61,846 bases of DNA, from contig PAPV01000021.1 in the NCBI GenBank assembly GCA_002709075.1, positions 1 to 61,846 on the forward strand, written 5' to 3'. Source of the DNA: Rhodospirillaceae bacterium (lineage in GTDB: Bacteria > Pseudomonadota > Alphaproteobacteria > MPNO01 > UBA2964). Of the stretch, positions 39,364 through 47,823 are shown piece by piece. Under the pieces are notes generated by a model. That model made no database searches, had not been told where the DNA came from, and saw only the letters and a list, made by a program, of their open reading frames with translations. Positions within the stretch are counted from its first letter, which is position 1. Each line of letters begins with the position of its first letter. Position numbers and translations under genes: made by a program.

Positions 39364-39732
39364 AAAATTATTTTCCTTAAGCATTGCATCGCTTCATAAC
39401 ACACCTCATAAGCTTATTGCCACCCTGCTTATCGAAAATAGAAATATCATATTTACTAAGCTAAATAGTTTAAAAATCATAAGTTAATAAAGTTTCATCT
39501 TAGGGAGACAATACAATTTGAGTAGAAAATAAAATGTAAAGTTTTTATGTTTTTTGAGTGTCAGAATAACAAAATAAATAACATTCAAGTTATCTATATG
39601 AACTTTTTTTCTGTGAAGGAATTTTAAGGCGTTTTCAGTATTGTTCAAAAAATAGTAGGCAAGTGAACTAAAAAAAAATCTCACGCGTAGAATTCATGTT
39701 GTTATATTTTACGCGAAGCTTAGAGGCATCGG
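39364..39732. other. Divergent intergenic region, rpiB/rpoH
   Basis: This 369-base stretch separates divergent rpiB and rpoH and must hold both promoters. It is very AT-rich. I see no convincing -35/-10 pair, heat-shock promoter or riboswitch. A 66-codon minus-strand frame at 39484-39684 has low-complexity Lys/Phe/Leu composition and is not considered a gene. Confidence 0.5.
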
Positions 39733-40632
39733 ATGGTTTACTTTTCGCAAAACACGCCTGACAAATCGGACAGAAGGTTCATTTCTCGATCTATGAAGGC
39801 ACCCATGTTGGAAAAGGAAGAAGAATTGGCGCTTGGCCGCGCTTGGCGGGATGAAAATGATAAAACAGCACTTGATAAATTAGTATCAAGTCATGTGCGC
39901 CTTTCAGTTAAAATTGCGTCGAGATTTAAAGGATATGGTCTTCCTATCACCGACTTGATTCAGGAAGGCAATCTTGGGTTATTAGACGCGGCAAAAAAAT
40001 TTGACCCGGAAAAAGGGGCACGGTTTTCAACGTATGCGTCCTGGTGGGTTTTGGCATCAATTCAGGACTACGTTCTTCGCAACAGCTCAATCGTTCGAAT
40101 TGGAACGACCCAAGCGCAAAAATCTCTCTTTTTTAAGTTGAGAAGGCTCAGAAATTTAATTTCGAAAAACTTAGTCGGACAAATGTCAACAGAGGATCGA
40201 GAAGCTATCGCAACTACGTTAAATGTTCCGATTGATGCGGTTGAAAGGATGGAAGCTCATTTTTCAGGACCAGATAAATCGCTGAATGCGTCTGTTGGTC
40301 ACCTTAACGGTGAAAACAATCAGGTTCAGGATTTTCTAGAGGATAACCGCCCAAATCCCGAAATAGTTGTTGGAGATATTTTAGATAGTGAGAGAAGATC
40401 ACAGTGGATTGCAACTGCAATGCACAGTCTTAATGATCGTGAGCAGGAAATTATTCGGCAAAGGTTTTTGGTTGGTGAAAAGAAAACACTAGCCGAAATT
40501 GCTGTTAAATTCGGCGTAACAAAAGAACGAATAAGGCAAATAGAGAGTAGGGCTCTACAAACTCTTAAATCTGCTTTGGAAAAAACACCAAGAGCAAGTG
40601 CAGATAGGATAAACGACTTAGTGAATGCTTGA
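39733..40632 (+). CDS. rpoH: RNA polymerase heat-shock sigma factor (sigma-32)
   Basis: A 299-residue group 3 sigma factor. Region 2 has LVSSHVRLSVKIASRFKGYGL, LIQEGNLGLLDAAKKFDPEKG and FSTYASWWVLASIQDYVLR (about residues 90-120). Directly after it the RpoH box is recognisable as TTQAQKSLFFKLRRLRN (about 126-142), with small departures from the usual QRKLFFNLRR. Region 4 includes AVKFGVTKERIRQIESRAL. It directs transcription of chaperone and protease genes. Monocistronic, convergent with coxS. Confidence 0.93.
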   Translation: MVYFSQNTPDKSDRRFISRSMKAPMLEKEEELALGRAWRDENDKTALDKLVSSHVRLSVKIASRFKGYGLPITDLIQEGNLGLLDAAKKFDPEKGARFSTYASWWVLASIQDYVLRNSSIVRIGTTQAQKSLFFKLRRLRNLISKNLVGQMSTEDREAIATTLNVPIDAVERMEAHFSGPDKSLNASVGHLNGENNQVQDFLEDNRPNPEIVVGDILDSERRSQWIATAMHSLNDREQEIIRQRFLVGEKKTLAEIAVKFGVTKERIRQIESRALQTLKSALEKTPRASADRINDLVNA

Positions 40633-40666
40633 AAATTACAACTTCATGCTAACATAAGCAAATTTT

Positions 40667-41170
40667 TTACTGTATTTGATTTACATTTTGATTGCGCAAA
40701 CGCTCAGCCGCATCTAAAGCAGCAGCTACTATACCTTGGTATCCAGTACATCGACATAAATTGCCACTGATAGCAATACGCACTTCTTCCTCGGTGGGGT
40801 CGGGATTATCTTTCAAAAATTCTAGTAATGTTGTGAGCATTCCGGGAGTACAAAATCCACATTGAAGCCCGTGATTATCTCGAAATGCTTCCTGCAACGG
40901 ATGCAACTCATCTTCTGAAGGTGCAATTCCCTCAATAGTTAAAATTTCTTGCCCGTCAGCTTGCACGGCTAGTAACAAACAAGAACGTGCACTTTCACCG
41001 TTCAATAAAATTGTACAAGCTCCACAAACACCGTGTTCGCAACCAAGATGTGTCCCCGTCAAACCCAACTGCTGGCGGATAAAATCAGCTAAATGGAAAC
41101 GGACTTCAACTTCTTCTTGATAAGTCTTTCCATTAATAGTGACTGAAATATTTCTGGTTTCTCCCATCAA
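40667..41170 (-). CDS. 2Fe-2S small subunit of a xanthine-oxidase-family molybdenum hydroxylase (CoxS-like)
   Basis: A 167-residue protein with both [2Fe-2S] domains. The plant-ferredoxin type has CEHGVCGACTILLNG and a later Cys in SARSCLLLA (about residues 44-66). The all-helical second cluster has CGFCTPGM (about 103) and GNLCRCTGYQGI (about 135). It passes electrons from the Mo site to FAD in CO dehydrogenase or xanthine-dehydrogenase-like enzymes. It overlaps the FAD subunit gene by four bases. No Mo-binding large subunit is encoded in the window. Confidence 0.93.
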   Translation of the reverse strand: MMGETRNISVTINGKTYQEEVEVRFHLADFIRQQLGLTGTHLGCEHGVCGACTILLNGESARSCLLLAVQADGQEILTIEGIAPSEDELHPLQEAFRDNHGLQCGFCTPGMLTTLLEFLKDNPDPTEEEVRIAISGNLCRCTGYQGIVAAALDAAERLRNQNVNQIQ

Positions 41171-42039
41171 TTATCTCCTCCGAGCGCACGATCGTAGGCT
41201 TTGACAAGAGCACGCCGAGACATAACAGCTGCTAAGTGCTGTCTGTATTCGGTAGACGCATAAACATCCCCCATCGCTTCTATCCCGCGACAAACTTCAC
41301 ACGCTTCTTTGAATACGTCTTCAGAACCAATTTGTCCGGATATAGCTTCTTCGACTTCAGTAATTCTCATGGGAGCTGCCCCAACTCCGCCCACGGTAAT
41401 TGCAGACCGCACTATCCTCCCTTCCGCATCTAATTCTAACAATGCACCAGAGGAAACAATTGCAAAATCGCCATGCCTTCGAGCAAATTCAACGAATGCA
41501 AATCCATGCCCTTTTTGCCAACAAGGTACCCGTACAGAGGTGACAATCTCATCCATTTCAACCGAAGGTGTCATATAACCGGCAGGAAATTCCGCAAATG
41601 GGATTTCGCGCTCACCATTTGGTCCCTTTACTCTTACAACAGCATCAGAAATTGCACATACCGCTGGCATTTCAGCTGCAGGGTCCAAATGGGCTAGTGA
41701 CCCACCTAAAGTACCGCGGTTACGAGTTTGCCGATGCCCAACCCACTGCAGGGCCTCATGCATTATTGGACAATTTTCTTTCACAATGTCAGAAAATTCT
41801 AAATCTCTTTGCCTAGTCATGGCGCCTATTTCTAACGCATCAGTTTCCTTTTTTATATAAGAAAGATTTTCGATTTTATTTAAGTCGACAATGTGATCTG
41901 GCATCACATACCGCATATTTAACATCGGCATTAATGACTGACCACCAGCTAGAACCTTCGTATTTTCAAGAGTTGAAAGAAGTGACACCGCATCGTCAAC
42001 TGATCGAGGGTCATGGTAGGAAAATGGCGGTGGCTTCAT
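41167..42039 (-). CDS. FAD-binding medium subunit of a xanthine-oxidase-family hydroxylase (CoxM-like)
   Basis: A 290-residue FAD subunit. The flavin-binding segments are KVLAGGQSLMPMLNMR (about residues 29-44) and RNRGTLGGSLAHLDPAAEMP (about 106-125), the usual AGGxSLxP and TxGGxxxxxxPxxxxP motifs. The C-terminal CO_deh_flav_C domain follows from about 175. It is translated just ahead of the 2Fe-2S subunit (ATGA overlap). The absence of the large subunit suggests a partner elsewhere. Confidence 0.93.
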   Translation of the reverse strand: MKPPPFSYHDPRSVDDAVSLLSTLENTKVLAGGQSLMPMLNMRYVMPDHIVDLNKIENLSYIKKETDALEIGAMTRQRDLEFSDIVKENCPIMHEALQWVGHRQTRNRGTLGGSLAHLDPAAEMPAVCAISDAVVRVKGPNGEREIPFAEFPAGYMTPSVEMDEIVTSVRVPCWQKGHGFAFVEFARRHGDFAIVSSGALLELDAEGRIVRSAITVGGVGAAPMRITEVEEAISGQIGSEDVFKEACEVCRGIEAMGDVYASTEYRQHLAAVMSRRALVKAYDRALGGDN

Positions 42040-42137
42040 AAAAAAATCTCCGAAAAAAACTTTATAGATAATAATAATATAAAGTAGTTATAAGTCTGAC
42101 GCTACGCCATGCGTTACAATGACGCAATGCCACTAAA

Positions 42138-42764
42138 TTATTTCACTATATTTGACACAAGATCAAGTGCACGCCTATGCAACAAATTTGTTAATTTGGG
42201 AAGGCCACCTTCACTCAGTGTTTTAATAAATTCATTTTTCCTCTTTTTTATCTCACTAATTCCTCCCTCAACAATAATGTCGATAATCCACCATCTTCCA
42301 CCATAAAGAACAGCAACATATGAAATTTCAACAACACCTTCATCCGACTTTTTTATTTCTGCGTCAACAACAACAATTCTGTGTTTTATTTTTCGTTCCC
42401 TCAGAACATTAAAGACTTCTCCGTTATAGCTATCAAAAAGGGTTGCCAGCGTGGCAACACTCATCTCTGTAAACGCTTTTACGAATAGGAGCTTTTGATC
42501 ACTCGTCGCCGTTCGCCAATAGGGAGTTGTAACTGAAGCAGACATCACCTCTAGATGAAAAATCGTCCTAATTAATGGAACCAATTTTTTGTAGCGGCCT
42601 TCAATGCCCAAAGAGTTTGCCTCTTTCATGACCCTTACCAAACCCTGCTGAAATTCATTAGCCAAATGACTTGGCCCACTCCCTCTAACAATTTCAACAC
42701 CAGCAAAGCTAGAAACTGGAAAGATAATCAGAATTAATGAAGTTGAAAGGTTAAGCAGCCGCAT
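42138..42764 (-). CDS. mlaC: MlaC/Ttg2D family periplasmic phospholipid-binding protein
   Basis: A 208-residue secreted protein with a signal peptide (MRLLNLSTSLILIIFPVSSFA) and the MlaC/Tol_Tol_Ttg2 fold. Recognisable pieces are YKKLVPLIRTIFHLEVMSASV (about residues 58-78), DQKLLFVKAFTEMSVATLATLFD (about 88-110) and GGRWWIIDIIVEG near 156. MlaC carries phospholipids between the outer-membrane and inner-membrane Mla complexes. The usual mlaFED neighbours are missing, so this may be a stand-alone paralogue. It precedes the coxM gene on the same strand by 98 bases. Confidence 0.85.
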   Translation of the reverse strand: MRLLNLSTSLILIIFPVSSFAGVEIVRGSGPSHLANEFQQGLVRVMKEANSLGIEGRYKKLVPLIRTIFHLEVMSASVTTPYWRTATSDQKLLFVKAFTEMSVATLATLFDSYNGEVFNVLRERKIKHRIVVVDAEIKKSDEGVVEISYVAVLYGGRWWIIDIIVEGGISEIKKRKNEFIKTLSEGGLPKLTNLLHRRALDLVSNIVK

Positions 42765-43009
42765 TTAATGCTCCTAGTTGCTAAAGCTAATTATAATATC
42801 ACCGATTGAAAATAGTTAAATTAAACTATGCCTAAATTTAAGCATTGTTTAAAATTTCTCAAAAATCTTGATTTCTTGACACCCTAAGAAAGCCAGAATA
42901 TATCTGGGCATCTTTTTATATTTGGTAAAATACCGACAAGCTGACATTCAATTTCACAGTAACGCGAATTTTGGATCTGATCAGTTCACGTTATGGGTAG
43001 AGGAAGAAA

Positions 43010-43594
43010 ATGACTGAAGGAAGCACAGAAACTGGGATAACGGATGCCGGGCCAGGACATAATCAACCGGAAGTTATTTGGGACAGGTGGGTAAAAAAAC
43101 GTACTTTTGTGCGCGCACTTGAAGGAACATACGGGGAAATGAAACAGGGTCTTTATGATCAGAAACGTGTTTACAGCATCCACGACTGGAAATGGAGAGG
43201 TGGACCCCAATTTTATGATAAAGCAGTTATAAATCCTCAAAATCTAGATATTGCACAATCCATCGAAACTCACCTTGGGGCATTTGCCCCAGGAGGATAT
43301 GGTCAAAAACATGGTCACATGAATAGTGCGGTGTTTTTTGTTCTAAGGGGAGAGGGTTACGACGTTCATGATGGCGAACGTATTGATGCTGAGGCCGGAG
43401 ACTGTATGATTGTTGAAAATGGCTGCGTTCATCAACATTTTAACAAAAGTGCAGATGAAGAATTTGTGGTGTTAGTTATGAAAGCCAAACCACTATTTTT
43501 GTTTATGCACATGGTTTTTCAAAAAAATGTTAAGATGCCACCGAAAGAGATTGCACCCGGACAAGAAGACTACATGCCACCTGGCGATTATTAG
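43010..43594 (+). CDS. Cupin-domain protein 1 (Glu ligand replaced)
   Basis: A 194-residue single-domain cupin. Motif 1 is GGYGQKHGHMNSAVFFV (about residues 95-111) and motif 2 is GDCMIVENGCVHQHFN (about 129-144). The Glu normally four residues after the HxH is Ala, as seen when it is aligned with cupin 2 (HGHMNSA versus HRHLAEE), leaving a possible three-His metal site like that of thiol or gentisate dioxygenases. It has a good SD (GAGGAAG). It is the first gene of a plus-strand array that includes a second cupin 37 bases away. Confidence 0.82.
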   Translation: MTEGSTETGITDAGPGHNQPEVIWDRWVKKRTFVRALEGTYGEMKQGLYDQKRVYSIHDWKWRGGPQFYDKAVINPQNLDIAQSIETHLGAFAPGGYGQKHGHMNSAVFFVLRGEGYDVHDGERIDAEAGDCMIVENGCVHQHFNKSADEEFVVLVMKAKPLFLFMHMVFQKNVKMPPKEIAPGQEDYMPPGDY

Positions 43595-43631
43595 GCATCC
43601 GTGCCGGTTTTTTTAAATTAGGGAGAGTAAG

Positions 43632-44222
43632 TTGGATGAACGCGACGTTGCGGCAGCAGGAGAAAAAGTCTGCACTTTCTACAAGGACAACCTAGCTGAG
43701 ACAGCCGCCTTTGTTGAGGATTATTATAACAATAGATTAAAAGTCGTAAAATCGACTGATATGCCATTAGAAAATTCCCCTCATGGTATACTTAAACATA
43801 TGATAAATGAAAAAATGAATACAGTTGAAAACTGTGTTGATATTTACATGCATTTATTTCCTCCAGGATGGGCTTCAGGAAAACATCGTCATTTGGCTGA
43901 GGAAGTTTTCTTTGTTGCTGAAGGAAGTGGATATGATCTCCATTGGGATGTAAACTTCGAAGTGGACGTAAAATTTTCTTGGACATGGGAAAAAGAACCG
44001 AAAAAATTTGAGTGGAACAGAGGGGATTTTGTATACATCCCTCCCTATGTTGCGCATAAGCATTTTAATGCAGATAAGGGTAACCCAGCAAGATTGGTGG
44101 TTTGTCATAACAGAATTTTAAAAGCTATGGGGGCGGCATGGTACGAACAATTAGAACCATACGAAGATTACAACCCTGAAGAAGACCCCCGTGATATACT
44201 TTCTAAATACGGAATGCGTTAA
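43632..44222 (+). CDS. Cupin-domain protein 2
   Basis: A 196-residue single-domain cupin with the full ligand set. HRHLAEEVFFVAEGSG (about residues 80-95) gives two His and Glu, and YVAHKHFN (about 138-145) gives the third His. An insertion of about 20 residues, rich in Trp and Lys, separates the two motifs. It shares the H-x-HFN ending of motif 2 with cupin 1, so the two may be distant paralogues that work as a pair. The start is TTG at 43632 with GGGAGAG upstream; the nearby ATG is out of frame. Confidence 0.8.
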   Translation: MDERDVAAAGEKVCTFYKDNLAETAAFVEDYYNNRLKVVKSTDMPLENSPHGILKHMINEKMNTVENCVDIYMHLFPPGWASGKHRHLAEEVFFVAEGSGYDLHWDVNFEVDVKFSWTWEKEPKKFEWNRGDFVYIPPYVAHKHFNADKGNPARLVVCHNRILKAMGAAWYEQLEPYEDYNPEEDPRDILSKYGMR

Positions 44223-44322
44223 ACATATGATTTTTTTTTCCGCACAGGGGTAAAAGTGAGATTTGGGTCTTGTGTGCTCTCCCTAATCCCCGCTTTTTAT
44301 TTTTAATTGTTTAGGTTTCCTA

Positions 44323-45402
44323 ATGACACTGATTTTATCAAACGAGGAGATCACCGATCTTCTTGAAATGAAAGAAGTAATAAACGAGTTGGAAGAAGTT
44401 TATCGTGACCTAGATATTGGTAAAGCAACGACACGACGTCGATCTGACAGCTTAGTTCCGGCTCTACACGACGGAAACGAGGCAATATATGGCCTAAAGA
44501 GCATGGATGGTATTTCCCCAAGGCAGGGATTCAGTGCTGTAAGACTCAACTCTGATATAATAACTTGGCCAATTATTGAAGGTAATTTACGTAGGGTAAA
44601 AATTCCCGCAGCACCTAACAATAGGTGGGTAGGTCTTATAATTTTGTTCAGCACTCACAATGGTGAACCTCTTGCAATTATGCCTGATGGTGTGATCCAA
44701 AGAATGCGGGTAGGCGCAACAAACGGTCTTGGTATCAAATATATGGCCCGTGAAAGCGCAAAAACTATCGGTATACTAGGCTCTGGATGGCAGGCAGGAA
44801 CTCAACTGTTAGCAGCTTGTAATGTCCGCGATATTGAAATGATAAAATGCTTTAGCCCCAATTCCGCGAATAGGCTAAATTTTACCCAAGAAATGACAGA
44901 AATTCTTGGTGTAGAAATGATGGTGGTTAACTCTGCAGAGGAAGCTGTATCTGGCGTTGACATAGTTCTCTGTGCAACAAACTCGATTGAAAAAGTCTAC
45001 ATCGAGAGCTGGCTTCGCCCCGGCATTCACATAAGTTCTATAAAAATGCCAGAAATTGAAGAAGAGGTATTGAAAAAGTGCCACCGAGTTTGCCTTCATT
45101 ATGGTCAACAACGTCCTGATACGGTAATTGCAAAAGGTCTCGTGCCCCCAGATCGGCGCCTTGGTAAAGGTTGGGAAGCTAATAGAACATTTGACTATGG
45201 TTCATGCCCTCTTTTATCCCAAATGATTTCTGGAAAAGTTAAAGGGCGAAAATCTGATGATGAAATAACATGTTTTATCAACGACATGGGCATCGGTCTT
45301 CAATTCGCAGTTACAGCAGGGGTAGCTTACAAGAAGGCTTTGGATGCTGGGGTTGGTAAAAAATTACCTACAGACTGGTTTACTGAAAACGTGCATCCGT
45401 AG
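44323..45402 (+). CDS. Ornithine cyclodeaminase/mu-crystallin family enzyme
   Basis: A 359-residue NAD(P)-dependent enzyme. The dinucleotide-binding motif is IGILGSGWQAGTQL (about residues 149-162); upstream, TTRRRSDSLVPA and QRMRVGATNGLGIKYMARE are family blocks. Relatives include ornithine cyclodeaminase, alanine dehydrogenase of archaeal type and ketimine reductases, and the substrate cannot be chosen from sequence. It follows cupin 2 by 100 bases and is followed by two half-permeases at 13 and then 1 base, which implies a pathway for uptake or export of a small amino-acid-like compound (inference). Confidence 0.85.
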   Translation: MTLILSNEEITDLLEMKEVINELEEVYRDLDIGKATTRRRSDSLVPALHDGNEAIYGLKSMDGISPRQGFSAVRLNSDIITWPIIEGNLRRVKIPAAPNNRWVGLIILFSTHNGEPLAIMPDGVIQRMRVGATNGLGIKYMARESAKTIGILGSGWQAGTQLLAACNVRDIEMIKCFSPNSANRLNFTQEMTEILGVEMMVVNSAEEAVSGVDIVLCATNSIEKVYIESWLRPGIHISSIKMPEIEEEVLKKCHRVCLHYGQQRPDTVIAKGLVPPDRRLGKGWEANRTFDYGSCPLLSQMISGKVKGRKSDDEITCFINDMGIGLQFAVTAGVAYKKALDAGVGKKLPTDWFTENVHP

Positions 45403-45415
45403 AGAAACCGACCTA

Positions 45416-46000
45416 ATGATACCTAATGAAAAAGAAAGTAATAAAAAGAATCCTACAAGCGGACCAATAACAAGAAAAATTTTTGATTTTTCACTTCTAA
45501 TTTTTGCTGCTCTCTCAATTTTAGCTGGTTTGGCTGTCTGGAATCTCAAGGGCCCACAGGCTTTTGATAGAGCCATGACTGATGCATGGGAATTATTTAA
45601 ATTTGTGATGCCACGAGTTGGTGCTGCCGTTCTAATTGCTGCCTTTTTACAATTACTCTTACCTCGCGAATTGATTGCTAAATTGATTGGTGAGGATGCT
45701 GGAATAAAAAGTGTTTTAATAGCTTCAGTTGCAGGAGCTATAACACCTGGCGGACCACTAACTTCTTTCCCGATTTTAGTTGCATTATACGTTTCTGGAG
45801 CGAATAAAGGTGCTTTAGTTGCATACCTTTCTGCTTGGGCAATGATCGGATTTCAACGAATTCTAGTCTGGGAACTACCATTGATGGGGGAAGAATTTAC
45901 TCTTACGCGAGTTACTGCAAGTTTTCTTTTGCCGATAATATGCGGAAGTATTGCGCTCTACCTTCCTTTAAATTTAAATATTTCTAAGCAAAATAAATAA
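45416..46000 (+). CDS. Half-size permease A (YraQ/ArsP_1-like)
   Basis: A 194-residue membrane protein with about four to five helices. The core reads FVMPRVGAAVLIAAFLQLLL, then AGAITPGGPLTSFPILVALY and WAMIGFQRILVWELPLMG. The Gly/Pro-rich helix break resembles half of a YraQ-type (UPF0718/ArsP_1) permease, but without its cysteines. It starts at an ATG at 45416, 13 bases after the cyclodeaminase stop; the longer frame to 45344 would overlap that gene. Its neighbour at 46002 is a homologue, so the two probably form a heterodimer. Confidence 0.7.
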   Translation: MIPNEKESNKKNPTSGPITRKIFDFSLLIFAALSILAGLAVWNLKGPQAFDRAMTDAWELFKFVMPRVGAAVLIAAFLQLLLPRELIAKLIGEDAGIKSVLIASVAGAITPGGPLTSFPILVALYVSGANKGALVAYLSAWAMIGFQRILVWELPLMGEEFTLTRVTASFLLPIICGSIALYLPLNLNISKQNK

Positions 46001-46001
46001 A

Positions 46002-46526
46002 ATGGGAGGAGAAAATAATCCTACTGTAGCTATATTAATGTGGGTTGGTGTTTTTTTGCTTTTGTGGCTGGCTTGGCGTAAACATGACGGCACTTTAAAA
46101 AAGGGTACTAGCGTCGGGTGGGGCTATTTTTTAATGATGACCCCAAGATTGTGTTGTGCTCTTACCATTGCGGTATTCGCCGCAGAGTTGCTTCCCGGAG
46201 AAACCATAAGTAAATGGCTGGGTTCTGAATCAGGATTTCAGGGAATAATTATTGCGTCTTTTGCTGGACTTCTAATTCCTGCAGGTGGAGTGATTGCTTT
46301 CCCGATGGCACTAGCAATGTATAAAATTGGCGTTGGAATACCACAGTTGGTAGCATTTCTAACAACTTGGGAAATTTTTGCTATTCATCGTATCTTAGCA
46401 TGGGAAATTCCCTTTCTTGGGTATAGATTTGTGACGTTACGAATTGCATCTTCATTTTTTTTACCGCCGCTTGCAGGGGTATTTGCGGCCTTGATTGTTT
46501 TTTATCTTGACGATTGGATGAGTTGA
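46002..46526 (+). CDS. Half-size permease B (paralogue of permease A)
   Basis: A 174-residue membrane protein homologous to the preceding one. Aligned segments are FLMMTPRLCCALTIAVFAAELLPG, SFAGLLIPAGGVIAFPMALAM and FAIHRILAWEIPFLGYRF, against PRVGAAVLIAAF, AGAITPGGPLTSFP and FQRILVWELPLMG in permease A. The shared pattern P-G/A-G-G-x3-FP and RILxWExPxxG identifies one family. The ATG at 46002 follows the upstream stop by one base. A strong SD-like GGAGGAG lies just inside the gene, and an ATG at 46038 is a second start candidate. Confidence 0.7.
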   Translation: MGGENNPTVAILMWVGVFLLLWLAWRKHDGTLKKGTSVGWGYFLMMTPRLCCALTIAVFAAELLPGETISKWLGSESGFQGIIIASFAGLLIPAGGVIAFPMALAMYKIGVGIPQLVAFLTTWEIFAIHRILAWEIPFLGYRFVTLRIASSFFLPPLAGVFAALIVFYLDDWMS

Positions 46527-46616
46527 CAAATGATTATAAAACCAATTGAGATAACTTTAAAAGTTTACAGGCAATTGCATAAAAAACTATAGACGAAATC
46601 TAATCGAGGAAAAAAT

Positions 46617-47822
46617 ATGACATCTGTAATGGGTAATATTGGACATGAATTTCGAATACTCGGACTGGTAAGCACAGGACACTTTATGAGCCACTATTCC
46701 CAGCTAATTTTACCACCGTTATTTGTCCTGATGGCTCCTTATTATGGGGTTGGCTTTGCTGCGATGGGATTTATAATGGCGTTACTCAATATATCTGGTG
46801 CGATTGCGCAAATCCCAGTCGGGTTCATGGTGGATCGTATAGGCGCAAAATGGATACTAATTGTTGGGCTATTTACAAAAACATTCGCTCTTAGTGCAAT
46901 GGCTTTTGTGGACTCTTTTTGGATTTTACCGCTTTTAGCGATCATCGCTGGTTTAGGCCACAGTGTGTTTCATCCAACCGATTATGCTATAATCATGTCC
47001 ACTGTCCATGAGAAACGCATCGGGCGTGCATTCAGCATACACACCGCTGCAGGAAATGTAGGAACTTTATTAGCACCTTTAGTGGCGACTATATTTTTAT
47101 CAACGGCGTGGGGCTGGAAAGGTGCTATTTTGTCGGTGGCATTTATCGGATGCACTTCTGGTATTGCTATATTATTACAAGCAGGCAGCTTGCAAGACCA
47201 TGTGGGGAGAAAAAAAGATAAAAATAAAGATCCACTTTCTATAGTGGAAGGAATTAATTTATTGATTAAGCCCGAGATGCTCATTCTTTATTTATTCTTT
47301 TGTATAACAGCAATGGCAACCGTAGGGCTGAATACAATGATTCCGGCAACATTATATAAAGCGCATGGTATTGACCCGGCTTCCGCAGCAACAGTGCTCT
47401 CATTTTATGCTGGAGGTAGCTTATTTGGTATCATTGCAGGAGGTTGGTTAGCTGATAAATTTCAAAAACATAATTTGCTGGCTGCATTAGCATTTACAAT
47501 TGGAGCAAGTCTTACAATTATCGCCGGGTATTTTACTTTGCCATATTTTTGTTATTTGCTTTTCTTCTTCATAGTTGGATTGGTGCTTGGTTTAGTTCGC
47601 CCTGCCCGTGATATGATGGTAAAAAATATTACGCCAGACGGTCAGGCCGGAAAAACGTTCGGCTTTATGTCAAATGGACATTTTATTGGAGCTGCATTGA
47701 GCCCGGTGTTAATGGGTCTGATCCTTGATGCAGGGTATGCTAATTCGGTATTTTATCTAGCCGCGGGACTGATGTCATTGTCAATCCTCACACTTCTTAA
47801 TCCGCCAAAATTACGAATATGA
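46617..47822 (+). CDS. MFS transporter
   Basis: A 401-residue carrier with about 12 helices. Helix 2-3 loop: PVGFMVDRIGAKWILIVG (about residues 67-84). Helix 4-5: GHSVFHPTDYAIIMSTVHEKRIGRAFS, with the His-Pro pair seen in fosmidomycin-resistance-like MFS proteins. It also resembles the carrier at 20884 in this region. The ATG at 46617 has GAGGA upstream. It ends one base from the cobT stop, with which it converges. It is the last gene of the cupin array. Confidence 0.85.
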   Translation: MTSVMGNIGHEFRILGLVSTGHFMSHYSQLILPPLFVLMAPYYGVGFAAMGFIMALLNISGAIAQIPVGFMVDRIGAKWILIVGLFTKTFALSAMAFVDSFWILPLLAIIAGLGHSVFHPTDYAIIMSTVHEKRIGRAFSIHTAAGNVGTLLAPLVATIFLSTAWGWKGAILSVAFIGCTSGIAILLQAGSLQDHVGRKKDKNKDPLSIVEGINLLIKPEMLILYLFFCITAMATVGLNTMIPATLYKAHGIDPASAATVLSFYAGGSLFGIIAGGWLADKFQKHNLLAALAFTIGASLTIIAGYFTLPYFCYLLFFFIVGLVLGLVRPARDMMVKNITPDGQAGKTFGFMSNGHFIGAALSPVLMGLILDAGYANSVFYLAAGLMSLSILTLLNPPKLRI

Positions 47823-47823
47823 T

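Noticed and set aside
39484-39684. 66-codon minus-strand frame between rpiB and rpoH
   Set aside because: Low-complexity Lys/Phe/Leu composition typical of AT-rich non-coding DNA, no ribosome binding site and no family resemblance.
44240-44308. Possible terminator between cupin 2 and the cyclodeaminase gene
   Set aside because: GGGG/CCCC and GAGA/TCTC can pair and a T-rich tract follows, but the stem is interrupted and asymmetric; it does not convincingly break the array.
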